The notes: generated by a model from the sequence alone, not told the origin. Numbered from the stretch's first letter, positions 8,757 through 17,562 are shown. The stretch is 64,000 bases of DNA from Kribbella jiaozuonensis (GCF_005233875.1 NZ_SZPZ01000002.1:62001-126000), one strand, 5' to 3'. Program-made: numbers and translations.

Positions 8757-8805
8757 GCTGCCGTCAAGTCCCCACCGGGTGAGACCCCGACCACAGGAGC
8801 GAGCC

Positions 8806-9237
8806 ATGACCGAGACGAGGGTCCTCGACGACCTGCTCTGCTTCGACCTGTACTCGCTCTCCCGCACGGTCACCGCCCTGTACCGCCCGGTCCTAGAGCC
8901 GCACGGCCTGACCTACCCCCAGTACCTCGTCCTGGTCACCCTCACCCGCCTAGGCCCCAGCCCCATCGGCGCCATAGCCCGAGCCACCCGCCTGGACCAC
9001 GGCACCCTCACCCCGCTACTACGCCGTCTAGCCGACCGCGGCCTAATGACCCTCGACCGCTCCCCAACCGACGCCCGCTCAGTAACCGTCGCCCTAACCC
9101 CCGCCGGCGAGGCTCTCAAGCCGGTCTTCCGCGAGGCCCAATGCCACCTAGGCGAGTCCCTAGGCCTAACCGAAGCCCAAGTCCGCCGCCTCCAATCCAC
9201 CCTCCACCAACTAGCCGACCACCTCGACAACGACTGA
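8806..9237 (+). CDS. MarR family regulator, OhrR-like
   Basis: A 143-residue winged-helix regulator. The opening DDLLCFDLYSLSRTVTALYRP carries an N-terminal cysteine (about residue 12) where OhrR proteins place their peroxide-sensing Cys, and LDHGTLTPLLRRLADRGLMTL is the DNA-recognition helix and wing. In OhrR, oxidation of this Cys releases the operator and derepresses the peroxidase. It is divergent from the OsmC gene with the palindromes at 8723-8752 between. The ATG at 8806 follows AGGAGCGAGCC; an open extension upstream is not supported. Confidence 0.88.
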   Translation: MTETRVLDDLLCFDLYSLSRTVTALYRPVLEPHGLTYPQYLVLVTLTRLGPSPIGAIARATRLDHGTLTPLLRRLADRGLMTLDRSPTDARSVTVALTPAGEALKPVFREAQCHLGESLGLTEAQVRRLQSTLHQLADHLDND

Positions 9238-9245
9238 CCGAAGCG

Positions 9246-9836
9246 TCACTGCGTGGCAATCGCGTAGGCGGCGGCCGGCAGGAGAGGGAGTCCGTTCCGT
9301 ACCTCGACCAGCTTCGGGAGCCTGTAGTCCTCAGAGCGACTGACCTCCATGCCGTGCGCTCCGAACGTCGCTTCGGCGTGGCATCCGGCCGGACTCAGTC
9401 CGATCAGGTACCCGCGCTGAACTGTCAGTAGGAGCGCCTCGAGCCGGAACAGCAGGTTCAGATCGAAAGTGATGGTCATCGCAGGCGTCTCATCGACGAT
9501 CAGTTCGACTTGTGGATGGTGCACCGAGGTGATCTTGTGGCTGGCCAAGCTGACGTATTCGGGCGGCCCGGCTCCGGTCAGAGTGGCCTTCGCTGCAGTT
9601 GTCAGTGCCCGATGGGTCTGCCACGCCCAAAGGATAGGGTCGCCGAGATTCTGCTCGAGCGTATGCGCGATCGCCCCGGCCACAGGACCGCTCAGCAGGT
9701 GCGCTGACATGCTCAGCCGGGGTACCTCGTTGAGCACACCGCTGGTCTCGATCAGCTTGGTGAGCTCGTGCGTGGCGTCCTCGTTCGAACCACTCAGGTG
9801 CGAGACAACAGTGATGTGTCCGCCAGTGTCGCTCAT
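9246..9836 (-). CDS. Unknown conserved-looking cytoplasmic protein
   Basis: A 196-residue protein without signal peptide or membrane segments and with no family I recognise. It starts MSDTGGHITVVSHL and is rich in alternating hydrophobic strands. The ATG at 9836 is preceded by AGGAGGACGAG. It overlaps the 3' part of the upstream PASTA gene by about 350 bases in another frame, which is unusual and suggests that the PASTA frame has lost its normal end (see findings). A shared transcript with the PASTA gene is likely. Confidence 0.6.
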   Translation of the reverse strand: MSDTGGHITVVSHLSGSNEDATHELTKLIETSGVLNEVPRLSMSAHLLSGPVAGAIAHTLEQNLGDPILWAWQTHRALTTAAKATLTGAGPPEYVSLASHKITSVHHPQVELIVDETPAMTITFDLNLLFRLEALLLTVQRGYLIGLSPAGCHAEATFGAHGMEVSRSEDYRLPKLVEVRNGLPLLPAAAYAIATQ

Positions 9837-11436
9837 CTGTCTCGTCCTCCTGGATGTACTGTCTGCCGCGGTCAAGGCCGGGTCTCAGGCGCACTCGGTG
9901 CGCTGGCCCGGTTTCCTCGATTCGCGCTTCTACCCGAGTCAGTGGCTGTCCACCGGCATGGATGCTTGGTTGCCGAGGGCCCCTGTCGCGGTGTCGTTGC
10001 TGAAGACGTCTGGCGGTCCAGGCCGCGAAGACGCCGGCCACAAGTAGCGGACCCAGCCACCAGGGCACCTGCGCCACGTCGTCGGCCGCCAGTTCTACCG
10101 TCACCGTGGTTCCTGCCGGCACCAGTTGCCCGGCCGGTGGCACCTGTCGCACAACATGCCGCGAGAGAGTTGCCGGACGGCTCTCGCCGACCAGATCGAA
10201 GATCAGTTCAAGCTGTTCGACCCTTGTCCGGGCCTCGTCCTCGCTACGGTCGACCAGGTCCGGGACCGCCACCAGTCGCGGCTCCACCTCACGGGTGAGG
10301 TCGACTGTGACCACACTCCCGACATCGACCTCGGTTCCCGCCAACGGACGCTGGTTGAGGACGGTGCCCGCGACGGCTGTTCCGGGTCGGACGATCCGGG
10401 ACTGAAGCTTGAGCCGAGCCTGCACTATGGCGCTCCGCGCAGCAGGCTCAGGCTCACCGATGACGTCCGGTACGGTCGTGCGCGCGTGCACCGGCTCGCC
10501 GGAGCTGCGCTCGATGTCGACGGTGATCGCCGTACGGACGAGCACTCGGCGGCCGTTCGTCGGCGACTGCGAAACAACCTTTCCTGCCCCAGATCCGTCC
10601 TTGACGATCCTGGGGTCGAACACCAGCCCTACTGTCTCGATCGCCGCGCGAGCTGTCGTCTCGTCGAGACCGACGACAGCAGGTACCGCGACCAGTTGGA
10701 CCTTGGGCTCACGCACGATGTCCGCCGTCACCGAAGTGCCTGCGGCGACGAGTTCACGAGCGCGGGGCTGCTGGCTGACAACTCGTCCGGGCCGTGCGCC
10801 GACTTTGATGATCCGCGGATCGTAGACGAGCTTTGCCGCCTCGACGAGATCCTTCGCCTCATCTTCGGTGTGCCCGACGAGGTCCGGGACCGGGATTGGT
10901 TGGACAGGCTCCTCGATGTTGAGCACGACCGCGTCCCCGAAGACGGCGTACGCATCAGCAGCCGGGTCTTGTTTGACCACCGCCCAACCCTCAGATGCCT
11001 TGGCCGGCGACGGCTGCGCGACGAGTCCGAGCTGGGATAGAGCCTTCCTAGCTGCGGCGAGCGTTTCGCCGGTCAGGTCAGGGAGGACGACACCGAGCCA
11101 GAGGCCGACGACTGGGACTGAGCCGTCTGGATCCGGCGAGCTGAGGAGGTCCTGCTTGGCAACCAGAACCGCCTTCGGATCGACCTCGCCAGGTGCGTGG
11201 TTCATGACCAAGCAGGGCAGGCCGGCGGTGTCGAGGCGCTGGGCGGCTGACCCGACCTGCTTTCCGAGTACGTCAGGAACGTCCATGGCGCGGCCGGTCC
11301 ACGGAGCGGTCTGAGCCTTCGTCCAGCACTCGGCCCTGACTTGTGCGGTGCCTGCTGCAGGCGTCAGAAACGCGAGGACACACATGGCGGCACAAGCCCC
11401 CAACCAGGTGATCAAACGCAGTCTGCGACGAGTCAT
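9490..11436 (-). CDS. Membrane-anchored PASTA-repeat protein
   Basis: A 648-residue frame beginning with a signal peptide (MTRRRLRLITWLGACAAM). Six PASTA-like repeats follow, each opening with a VPDLVG-type phrase (VPDVLG, LPDLTG, VPDLVG, VPAVVG, VPDVIG, VPDLVD), then one membrane helix (WWLGPLLVAGVFAAWTARR) and a basic cytoplasmic tail. PASTA domains bind muropeptides or beta-lactams, usually on Ser/Thr kinases; here no kinase domain is present. The last 115 codons run across the next gene in a different frame and have no family character, so the real product probably ends near 9835. Start ATG at 11436 follows GGAGGTC. Confidence 0.75.
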   Translation of the reverse strand: MTRRRLRLITWLGACAAMCVLAFLTPAAGTAQVRAECWTKAQTAPWTGRAMDVPDVLGKQVGSAAQRLDTAGLPCLVMNHAPGEVDPKAVLVAKQDLLSSPDPDGSVPVVGLWLGVVLPDLTGETLAAARKALSQLGLVAQPSPAKASEGWAVVKQDPAADAYAVFGDAVVLNIEEPVQPIPVPDLVGHTEDEAKDLVEAAKLVYDPRIIKVGARPGRVVSQQPRARELVAAGTSVTADIVREPKVQLVAVPAVVGLDETTARAAIETVGLVFDPRIVKDGSGAGKVVSQSPTNGRRVLVRTAITVDIERSSGEPVHARTTVPDVIGEPEPAARSAIVQARLKLQSRIVRPGTAVAGTVLNQRPLAGTEVDVGSVVTVDLTREVEPRLVAVPDLVDRSEDEARTRVEQLELIFDLVGESRPATLSRHVVRQVPPAGQLVPAGTTVTVELAADDVAQVPWWLGPLLVAGVFAAWTARRLQQRHRDRGPRQPSIHAGGQPLTRVEARIEETGPAHRVRLRPGLDRGRQYIQEDETDERHWRTHHCCLAPEWFERGRHARAHQADRDQRCAQRGTPAEHVSAPAERSCGRGDRAYARAESRRPYPLGVADPSGTDNCSEGHSDRSRAARIRQLGQPQDHLGAPSTSRTDRR

Positions 11437-11621
11437 GGGAGACCTCCGCGGGTCTATATCAATCGGACCGCGCGCGAAAACAACGTGATACACCGCTGGC
11501 TCGTGACGTTCGCGAGTTGGGCTCGGCGGTGTAACTTTCCGGGCCTGGCGAGTATCAAAGTAGGAAGGGGTGCACTTCTTGCCGCGCCCCGAAGGGCAAT
11601 GCCCGGGGAGTGAGGGCCAGC

Positions 11622-12560
11622 ATGTCGAGACGACTCTGGACTGCAGGGCGGATAGCAGCTGCCGCTGCGCTGGTGACCGGGCTGCTGGCCGGGACTTCGG
11701 GCGGGTCGCTGGCCGCCGACACGACCGCCGCCGCGGCATGCAAGCTCGAGTCGGGGTCGGTGACCGCCGGTGGTGATCACACGCACAGGGTGATTACTGC
11801 CGGCTCACCGGCGACGGTGCAGGAGAAGCAGCGGTACACCGCCCTCTTTCCCGAAGGTCGCCCCAGGTTGAGCAGTCTGTTCTTCAACGATCCCGTCGTA
11901 CCTGGTTTCGGCGGTGCGTACGCCGGCCACGTGGTGATCGGCTCGGGCCTCTACAGCAGCACCTACTTCCTCACGACAGCCGGCGAGGTCGACCGGACCC
12001 AGTCGCACAACTTCCGGATCGGTGGCGGCTGGGCTGACGCGACCTTCCTCGAGACGAGCTACCCGCACGACACGAACCCCTTCGCGTTGGCCAACCACTA
12101 CGCGCTACGTGGAAACGGCACGCTGACCCGATGGGACTCTAAAGGCGGGTTCGGCTGGACCAACCCGCAGTCCGCGGGTGGCTTCGCGGCCGTCAAGACG
12201 ATGGCGCTGATCAGCCAGGCCGCGACGTACGACACCTTCCTGGCCAACACTCACGGCGGCGCCCTGTACACGATCCGGCTTCCCCTGACGTCGCCGATGA
12301 AGCCGGTCGTGAAGAGAGTCAGGGCCTCCACCTGGCAGGCCTTCGACGCCCTGATCGCAGAGAAATGCGGCCAGTACGGCACGCTGTTGCTCGGCATCGA
12401 CAAGGACACCCAGTCCGGCTACCTGTACGCCGTCGGCCACGCAAACGGCACCGCCACGGTCATCAAGGGCCTCGGCAAGGTACCTGCCACCTTTGCTGAC
12501 CCGCTCTACTTCCGCTATGCCGGCGAGCCCGGCACCGCTCCACTGCTGTTCGGAGAGTGA
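11622..12560 (+). CDS. Secreted protein of unknown function
   Basis: A 312-residue protein with a signal peptide (MSRRLWTAGRIAAAAALVTGL, cleavage probably after SLAADTTAA). The mature part is rich in Gly, Thr and aromatic residues and reads like a beta-propeller or lectin-like fold (SSTYFLTTAGEV, ALRGNGTLTRW, LYTIRLPL, SGYLYAVGHANGTATV), reminiscent of tachylectin-type repeats, but no family is certain. The ATG at 11622 is preferred over GTG 11610 because it leaves a workable distance to GGGGAG. It is divergent from the PASTA gene. Confidence 0.7.
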   Translation: MSRRLWTAGRIAAAAALVTGLLAGTSGGSLAADTTAAAACKLESGSVTAGGDHTHRVITAGSPATVQEKQRYTALFPEGRPRLSSLFFNDPVVPGFGGAYAGHVVIGSGLYSSTYFLTTAGEVDRTQSHNFRIGGGWADATFLETSYPHDTNPFALANHYALRGNGTLTRWDSKGGFGWTNPQSAGGFAAVKTMALISQAATYDTFLANTHGGALYTIRLPLTSPMKPVVKRVRASTWQAFDALIAEKCGQYGTLLLGIDKDTQSGYLYAVGHANGTATVIKGLGKVPATFADPLYFRYAGEPGTAPLLFGE

Positions 12561-12621
12561 CGGTACGTCGTTATCAGCCGTCGCATGAGCTGTCTTATTT
12601 GTCAGGGTGGGGGTAGAGCAG

Positions 12622-13458
12622 ATGGTGGACACGGACTTTGTGACGGCACCGGACGGAAGAACCATTGCGTACGCGGAGTGGGGTGTGCGTGACGGGCGGC
12701 CGTTGTTCCTGATGCACGGCTGCCCCGGTAGTCGCTACGTGCGGCACATCGGCGATCTCTACGAGCGGCATCAGGTCCGCGCGATCGCCTATGACGTGCC
12801 CGGCTACGGGCGATCGACGCGTCGTCCGGGCCATCGGGTCGTAGACGCCGCCGAGGACGTCGCGCTGATCGCGGACCAGCTCGGGATCGACGAGTTCGCC
12901 GTACTCGGAATCTCGGCGGGCGGTCCGCGGGCTCTCGCCGTGGCTGCCCGGTTGCCTGAGCGAGTCACGCGATGTGTAACCGAACTCAGCCCCGCCGAGT
13001 ACGCCGCATCCGACCTGGACTTCTTCGCCGGTATGTCCGAGGCCGAGGTCGGCGAATGGGAGCGGCCCGCAGCCCACGACGCCGCCTGGCTCGCCGAACA
13101 TGACTTTCGCGATCTGGTTGCCTGGCTCGACGCGGCTGACCCGTTGCCCGAGGTGTCCGGGGAACTGCACGACATGCTCCTGCAGGCGTTTCGGGAGGGC
13201 ATCGTCAACGGGCCGGGTGGCTTCGTCGACGACCTGATCTCGCTATCCGCCCCCTGGGGCTTCACACTCGACGAGGTAAAAGCTCCGACCAAGGTCATGG
13301 CCGGAACCGAAGACGAAGGCATTCCCCGCCAGCACACCGAATGGCTCGTCGCGGGCATCCCTGACGCCGAGGCGGTCTGGTCCCCAGGCGGCCACATCGC
13401 GGACCACTCGGCGGCCGAAGAGCGCTTGATCAGTTGGCTCGCAGGTACCCGTTCTTGA
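12622..13458 (+). CDS. Alpha/beta hydrolase
   Basis: A 278-residue alpha/beta-hydrolase. The oxyanion HGCPGSR motif follows strand 3, the nucleophile elbow is GISAGGP (serine near residue 97), and the catalytic histidine is in SPGGHIADHS near the C-terminus; the acid lies around TEDEGIP. The cap region is helical. Substrate is not predictable. The ATG at 12622 (nine bases after a GGGGG ribosome site) is preferred; GTG 12607 is an alternative. This is the last chromosomal gene before the integrative element. Confidence 0.85.
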   Translation: MVDTDFVTAPDGRTIAYAEWGVRDGRPLFLMHGCPGSRYVRHIGDLYERHQVRAIAYDVPGYGRSTRRPGHRVVDAAEDVALIADQLGIDEFAVLGISAGGPRALAVAARLPERVTRCVTELSPAEYAASDLDFFAGMSEAEVGEWERPAAHDAAWLAEHDFRDLVAWLDAADPLPEVSGELHDMLLQAFREGIVNGPGGFVDDLISLSAPWGFTLDEVKAPTKVMAGTEDEGIPRQHTEWLVAGIPDAEAVWSPGGHIADHSAAEERLISWLAGTRS

Positions 13459-13502
13459 TCGCCTCACATCGGCCAGGGTTGGTGAAGCGCGTGGCAGTCA
13501 TT

Positions 13503-13540
13503 CCGCAGGCCAGAGGCTCGAAAGCGCTCTGACCTGCGGT
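13503..13540. terminator. Hairpin at the chromosomal edge of attL
   Basis: CCGCAGGCCAGAG pairs with CTCTGACCTGCGG around a GCTCGAAAGCG loop, with one G-T pair. Before integration this stem would have stood just after the tRNA 3' end on the minus strand, so it is probably the original tRNA terminator, also ending the convergent hydrolase. Confidence 0.6.
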
Positions 13541-13591
13541 GATGCGGGGTAGGGCGGACGGGACTCGAACCCGTGACCCAGGGATTATGAG
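13530..13591. other. attL: attL: partial tRNA copy (left end of integrative element)
   Basis: These 62 bases repeat 49318-49379 with three mismatches. The last 42 bases (13550-13591) are exact and consist of the 3' portion of the tRNA gene from the anticodon loop (TTATGAG on this strand) to the discriminator. After 13591 the sequence departs from tRNA, so this is a duplicated crossover region and not a functional tRNA. Confidence 0.92.
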
Positions 13592-14071
13592 AGCCACGCC
13601 ACTTGCCACACCGCTCCACTTCAGGCTCCCGGAGTTCGGGATCGAGCACCTCTAGCTGACTGAATCCACTCTGTTTGACGCGATTTCATGTCACGAGTCA
13701 TGTCACGCGATCGCAGATCGGGCTGGACTCGGCCGTCCGCGCTTGTGATCCGCCAACAGATCCGCGACACTCGTCCGCCACCTGATGTGCGACGCGTGGT
13801 CTAGGAGATTGAGGTAGCGGTCCGTGGCCGGCTGCCGTTTCGGGCTCTTATGGATCAAGGGCGCGCCTTCGGCGCGCGGCAGCAGGACGCTTCCACGTCC
13901 ACGCGATCCCAACTGCCACGAGTCGCGTGAAGCCGTCCCCCGCTTGTTGGCCCCGTCCCCTGGCCGCTCGATTGTCCGGCCATCACGACCCATGTCAAGA
14001 GCGCTACGCGCCCCTACGGATCGGCAAGCCGACTCTCGACATGCGCCGAGCTGGCCTGGGTTTGGCCGCTA
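13592..14071. other. Non-coding left margin of the element
   Basis: About 480 bases without a convincing gene. The first 120 bases hold the integrase arm-type sites. A possible weak stem CGCGCCTTCGGCGCGCG occurs around 13862-13877. Open frames here lack ribosome sites and family features. Confidence 0.6.
13687..13707 (+). promoter_or_regulatory. Integrase arm-type sites, left end
   Basis: CATGTCACG occurs twice in the same orientation with 12-bp periodicity (13687-13695 and 13699-13707). The identical doublet with the same spacing occurs at 49255-49275. Position near both att cores is what is expected of arm-binding sites of a tyrosine integrase or an Xis factor. Confidence 0.7.
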
Positions 14072-14752
14072 TCAGGGGGACGGGGCAGGTGTAGCACCAG
14101 GGGCATCGTCCGCATCAGCAGGTGTCTCAGCCTTCAAGGCCGCCAGCTCAGCCGGAAGTTCGAACAAATCCCGGAGCAGCGCCGCAGTGAACAGGAGCAC
14201 CCGCTGCGCTGCATCGGTGTCTACTCGAACATCCGTGTGGTGAGCACCCAGATTCCCGACAACCCGGACGTGATGCAGTACATCGCCAAAGGACGTTGTG
14301 ACGTGCCCGTCCGCGATCAGTTTCTTGATGCTGTTGACCAACGTCTTTTCGGCGGCACCGTAGTGCGCAGCGGCGGCCTCTAACGTCCTCCGGAGTTGTA
14401 CCGCAGCGGCATCTGGGACACCCGCCCGCAGGACCTTGATGGCGTCGCTGTAGTACTGGGCGACGTCGGGCGGCAAGTGCTTGATTGCCTGGCCGAGATT
14501 GTCCCCTGCTGGCACGATCTGGAGCTCTTGATGGATGTGCTGGTCCGGCCCGTTGTGCTCTACAAGCATCGCCCCACCGCATGCCGGACAGGTCAACGGT
14601 GTCCAGTACCGAGCGCGTCCATCCCTGCCCGCGTACGAAGACAGCGGAGCCGCAATGCCCATCTGCGTATGCGTAAGCCCGCACCACGGGCAGTCGCGAA
14701 ACGTCATGCTCTGGTCGAAACCCACAGTTCCCCCTCGTAGCGGTTCACTCAC
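14072..14752 (-). CDS. DUF4145 domain protein
   Basis: A 226-residue protein. The N-terminal third holds four cysteines (CPWCG and CPACGG) that form a zinc ribbon. The central and C-terminal part (VAQYYSDAIKVLRAGVPDAAAVQLRRTLEAAAAHYG, in pieces, and GNLGAHH) matches DUF4145, a HEPN-related helical domain often attached to restriction or abortive-infection proteins. The tail is Ala/Pro-rich. It starts at GTG 14752 and is divergent from the membrane protein at 14869. A defence role is inferred from domain and from location among defence-like cargo. Confidence 0.8.
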   Translation of the reverse strand: MSEPLRGGTVGFDQSMTFRDCPWCGLTHTQMGIAAPLSSYAGRDGRARYWTPLTCPACGGAMLVEHNGPDQHIHQELQIVPAGDNLGQAIKHLPPDVAQYYSDAIKVLRAGVPDAAAVQLRRTLEAAAAHYGAAEKTLVNSIKKLIADGHVTTSFGDVLHHVRVVGNLGAHHTDVRVDTDAAQRVLLFTAALLRDLFELPAELAALKAETPADADDAPGATPAPSP

Positions 14753-14868
14753 TAATCGAGCATCTGCGTCGGGCGTTACGGATGTTCACCCAGCCCGGCC
14801 GTCACTGCTTGCGCTTCCTCGGGGCGTCTGTCGCTCCCAAACAGATCGTCAGCCCCTAGTCTTCCGGG

Positions 14869-15384
14869 GTGAGGATCTGCGCAATTGTCGGCCTGGTGCT
14901 GACGTTGATCGGAACCGTTTTAGCGGTAGTCGCTCTGGTGCAGGACTGGAACGAACACGGTGGCGGCAAGCCGCTGATCCCGGTGGCTGCCCGCTTGTGG
15001 CGATGGCTGCGGCGCACGCCGCGAGTCCACAGCGTCTCGGCCGACACGACTGCCTCATGGAACGTCGCTGCGGCCACCGGCGAGGTTTATGTCAGCCCGC
15101 CGAGCGATGCAGGGGTCGATGTGCAGATGCGGTTCGTCCGTGAGCGCCTGATCGCGCTTGAGGCCCGGATCGCCAAAGAGCGCCGCGAAGTCGATCGGAG
15201 GATCAATGACGTCGAGACAGCAGGACGGGAGGCCGACGCCAGGTCGCAGACTGCACTCGCGGAGGTCAACGACAAGATCCGCGAGGTCGCCACGGGCAGC
15301 GTTCGGCTGGAGCTGTGGGGACTCGGGCTTGTCGGCGTCGGCTCGATCGTGTCGACGCTGCCCGCCGTGTTCGGCTGGCAGTGA
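14869..15384 (+). CDS. Two-TM coiled-coil membrane protein, unknown
   Basis: A 171-residue protein with an N-terminal membrane helix (ICAIVGLVLTLIGTVLAVVAL), a basic Trp/Arg stretch, a long charged coiled coil (about residues 85-145, MRFVRERLIALEARIAKERR onward) and a second hydrophobic helix at the C-terminus (LWGLGLVGVGSIVSTLPAVF). The GTG at 14869 lies after GGGG. No family recognised. Both ends are in the membrane with a coiled coil between, a layout seen in several phage-defence effectors, but that is only a resemblance. Confidence 0.65.
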   Translation: MRICAIVGLVLTLIGTVLAVVALVQDWNEHGGGKPLIPVAARLWRWLRRTPRVHSVSADTTASWNVAAATGEVYVSPPSDAGVDVQMRFVRERLIALEARIAKERREVDRRINDVETAGREADARSQTALAEVNDKIREVATGSVRLELWGLGLVGVGSIVSTLPAVFGWQ

Positions 15385-15437
15385 CGCAAGCGTGTCGCAC
15401 CCGGCCCGCACCGTTGTGCGGGCTCTACCTTCTGTCC

Positions 15438-15671
15438 ATGAGTGAGGGTCAGTGGAAGCACCAGGAGCACGACTTCATAGGTCCGGACGGCGAGTGGATC
15501 GCCGTCACGGTCGATGAGGACGGCTCGGTGGAGGTCTGGTACTACGACCACCGTTCGGTCGTCGTGCACCACGCTGTCGAGGACTGGACCGACGAGGGGC
15601 GGAAGAAGTGGATGACCAGAACCAGAATCGCGCCTGGTGAGCCGCAACCCAGCATCCCAGCCATAGAGTGA
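15438..15671 (+). CDS. Small hypothetical protein
   Basis: A 77-residue acidic protein beginning MSEGQWKHQEHDFIGPDGEW. It alternates short strands (WIAVTVDEDGSVEVWYYD) and has no cysteine or membrane segment. It lies 53 bases after the membrane protein in the same direction and could share its transcript. The frame is open upstream but the ATG at 15438 is the first credible start. Confidence 0.5.
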   Translation: MSEGQWKHQEHDFIGPDGEWIAVTVDEDGSVEVWYYDHRSVVVHHAVEDWTDEGRKKWMTRTRIAPGEPQPSIPAIE

Positions 15672-15681
15672 CCGGTCATCG

Positions 15682-15870
15682 TCACCGTGCCTCGTTCGAG
15701 GGAGGCTCGTGGTCGGGGTCCTCGGCGCTCTCCCACCCCTCCAGTTCGGCCAGGGTGCAGAAGGCATGGCCGTAGCTGTCCTCCCAGCGGACCCTGTTGG
15801 TCAGGTCCCGCCCGTCGAGGGTGCAGACAATGGTTCGGCCGTCCATGTCTCCAGGGTCGGTCATCCTCAC
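15682..15870 (-). CDS. Small hypothetical protein
   Basis: A 62-residue acidic protein (DGRTIVCTLDGRDLTNRVRW, GHAFCTLAELEGWE) convergent with the gene ending at 15671. Its start may be the second methionine at 15864. The phrase pattern looks protein-like and codon use is normal for the region, but no family is known. Confidence 0.45.
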   Translation of the reverse strand: MRMTDPGDMDGRTIVCTLDGRDLTNRVRWEDSYGHAFCTLAELEGWESAEDPDHEPPSNEAR

Positions 15871-15936
15871 CAGACGGACCCAGCGTGGCGCTCGTCGTCT
15901 TTCGGGCTCGCTCGGTAAAGTCCCTTCTCCTGGCGG

Positions 15937-16293
15937 GTGAGAGGCGGGGATAGTGAGCGCGGACTGGGGGCAAGGGGTACCGCGTTTGCAAGTGCGGTGG
16001 TGGGAGCCGTGGCGCTTGGCTGGAATATGGTTGCCTGGCGCCGGCAGGGTCCAGTGTTGCGAGTTCGCGCGACATGCAATGGGCGGGGCAACGACATGCA
16101 GATCGCGGGCAGCGTGCGCAACACCGGGCGCTTCGACGCTCAGATCCAGCGTGCTGAGTTCCGCTGGAACACCTCCGGCGCGGGCGGATCGTCGAGCGTA
16201 GGGGCGATGGTGTCCTGTGATCTACCAGCCGACCACCCCGACCGCCTGGCCCTTGCGTCGCCTTTGGCCGCACAGGCGGGTCACGGGGGCTGA
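15937..16293 (+). CDS. Hypothetical protein with one N-terminal membrane helix
   Basis: A 118-residue protein from GTG 15937: a hydrophobic helix (GTAFASAVVGAVALGWNMVAW) followed by a soluble part with strand-like sequence (VLRVRATCNGRGNDMQIAGS, NTGRFDAQIQRAEFRW). It resembles small single-pass proteins with an Ig-like extracytoplasmic part. It precedes the PARIS-like pair in the same direction but 68 bases apart. Confidence 0.45.
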   Translation: MRGGDSERGLGARGTAFASAVVGAVALGWNMVAWRRQGPVLRVRATCNGRGNDMQIAGSVRNTGRFDAQIQRAEFRWNTSGAGGSSSVGAMVSCDLPADHPDRLALASPLAAQAGHGG

Positions 16294-16361
16294 CAGTCTG
16301 TAAGCGACCTTGTAGAGTGCTTCGCTCGAGGCATGCATGGGGAAATGACAGGGGGAACGCG

Positions 16362-17537
16362 TTGGCAAATATCGTTCAGTTTGAGGTCAACGGCCTTGGC
16401 GGTCGCAAGAAATCCATAAAGCGGAGCCTTCGTGAAACGACTGTCTTTTGGGGCGTAAACGGCTCTGGCAAGACGTCGCTACTCAAGATCTTGCATAGTG
16501 CATTACTCGACGACGCGACGCCGCTAATCCGAGTCCCATTCACGTCAGCCAGGGTCGTCATCGACGCCGGTGGTGACGTCTTCATGCGGGAGATTACGAA
16601 GCGGGAACTTAGATCACCAAGTGTAGTACGCCGGTTAGAGAGAGCCCGCGAGCTGGCTATGGCAAGAGGTCAGGTCTACTACGGCGACCTGGGTGAAGAT
16701 ATCAACGCAGCCCTCCCCTGGAACACAACTGGAAACGGCGAACCGGAGGAGCAGGAAGGCCCGATCCAACACGGATACCTGCCGATCTCAAGGGTGAGTG
16801 AAACGCGTCGGCGCGGCCCAAGGGGAAGTCGGCCCACGATGGAACTGGTCGACGAGGCCTCTTTTGACAAGCTGTTTGCAGGGGAGATTCAGCGCTTATG
16901 GTCTGACTATAATGCGCGGGCATTGGCCCAAATTTCAATAACCCAGGAACTTGGCCTGGCAAACGTATTCAATTCCGTCTTGGCCGAAGGGAGAGGGAAG
17001 CGCCATTTGCCCGAGGAGATGGACTTCAGTGAGGCGTTTCCCTTGATCAAGGCATTCTTCTCCGGCCAGCGGATGGGGAGAATGGTCAATATTCCGGAGT
17101 CGACCCTGCACAAGAATTATGCCGACAGTCAGTTGGTGCGGCAGGTGGTCACCGATATTGCAACCGTCCAACAGGGCATCGAGAAGGCACAAGAGCCGCA
17201 GAGAAAGATCGAACAACTCCTGTCCGATCTTTACAGCGGCGGCAAGGAGGTCACTCTCCAAGGGCGTGCGGTTTCCGTCTCTGCTAACGGCGAGGCCATC
17301 CCGCTCGAATCTCTCTCAAGCGGTGAGAAGCAGATGTTGCAGCTGCTTCTGGAGACTCTCGCCGCAGGGAATGCTCCGGTGATCATTGACGAGCCGGAGC
17401 TATCACTGCATGTGGATTGGCAACGCAGGCTTGTCGATTGCATGAGGATCGTAAATCCTGATGCCCAATTGATCATGGCAACGCATTCGCCTGAGGTGAT
17501 GGCTTTTCTTCCAGATAGCATGATTTCTGAACTCTAA
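16362..17537 (+). CDS. AAA/ABC-type ATPase, AriA-like (PARIS defence)
   Basis: A 391-residue ATPase with complete ABC-like motifs: Walker A GVNGSGKTS (about 34-42), signature LSSGEKQ (about 317), Walker B VIIDEPELSLH (about 340-350) and the H-loop THSPE. The insert between the halves is helical. It is immediately followed by a DUF4435 protein. In PARIS systems, AriA ATPase senses phage anti-restriction proteins and releases the AriB nuclease. The TTG at 16362 follows AGGGGGAA; a GTG at 16317 is possible. GC content drops visibly here compared with both sides, a sign of recent acquisition. A different OLD-like ATPase/TOPRIM system is the main alternative. Confidence 0.8.
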   Translation: MANIVQFEVNGLGGRKKSIKRSLRETTVFWGVNGSGKTSLLKILHSALLDDATPLIRVPFTSARVVIDAGGDVFMREITKRELRSPSVVRRLERARELAMARGQVYYGDLGEDINAALPWNTTGNGEPEEQEGPIQHGYLPISRVSETRRRGPRGSRPTMELVDEASFDKLFAGEIQRLWSDYNARALAQISITQELGLANVFNSVLAEGRGKRHLPEEMDFSEAFPLIKAFFSGQRMGRMVNIPESTLHKNYADSQLVRQVVTDIATVQQGIEKAQEPQRKIEQLLSDLYSGGKEVTLQGRAVSVSANGEAIPLESLSSGEKQMLQLLLETLAAGNAPVIIDEPELSLHVDWQRRLVDCMRIVNPDAQLIMATHSPEVMAFLPDSMISEL

Positions 17538-17562
17538 GTTTCCTGGTGGGGGGATTCTTTGC

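Noticed and set aside
13550..13625. Second tRNA gene at the left end
   Set aside because: Only the 3' part from the anticodon loop is present; downstream bases cannot complete the anticodon and D arms.
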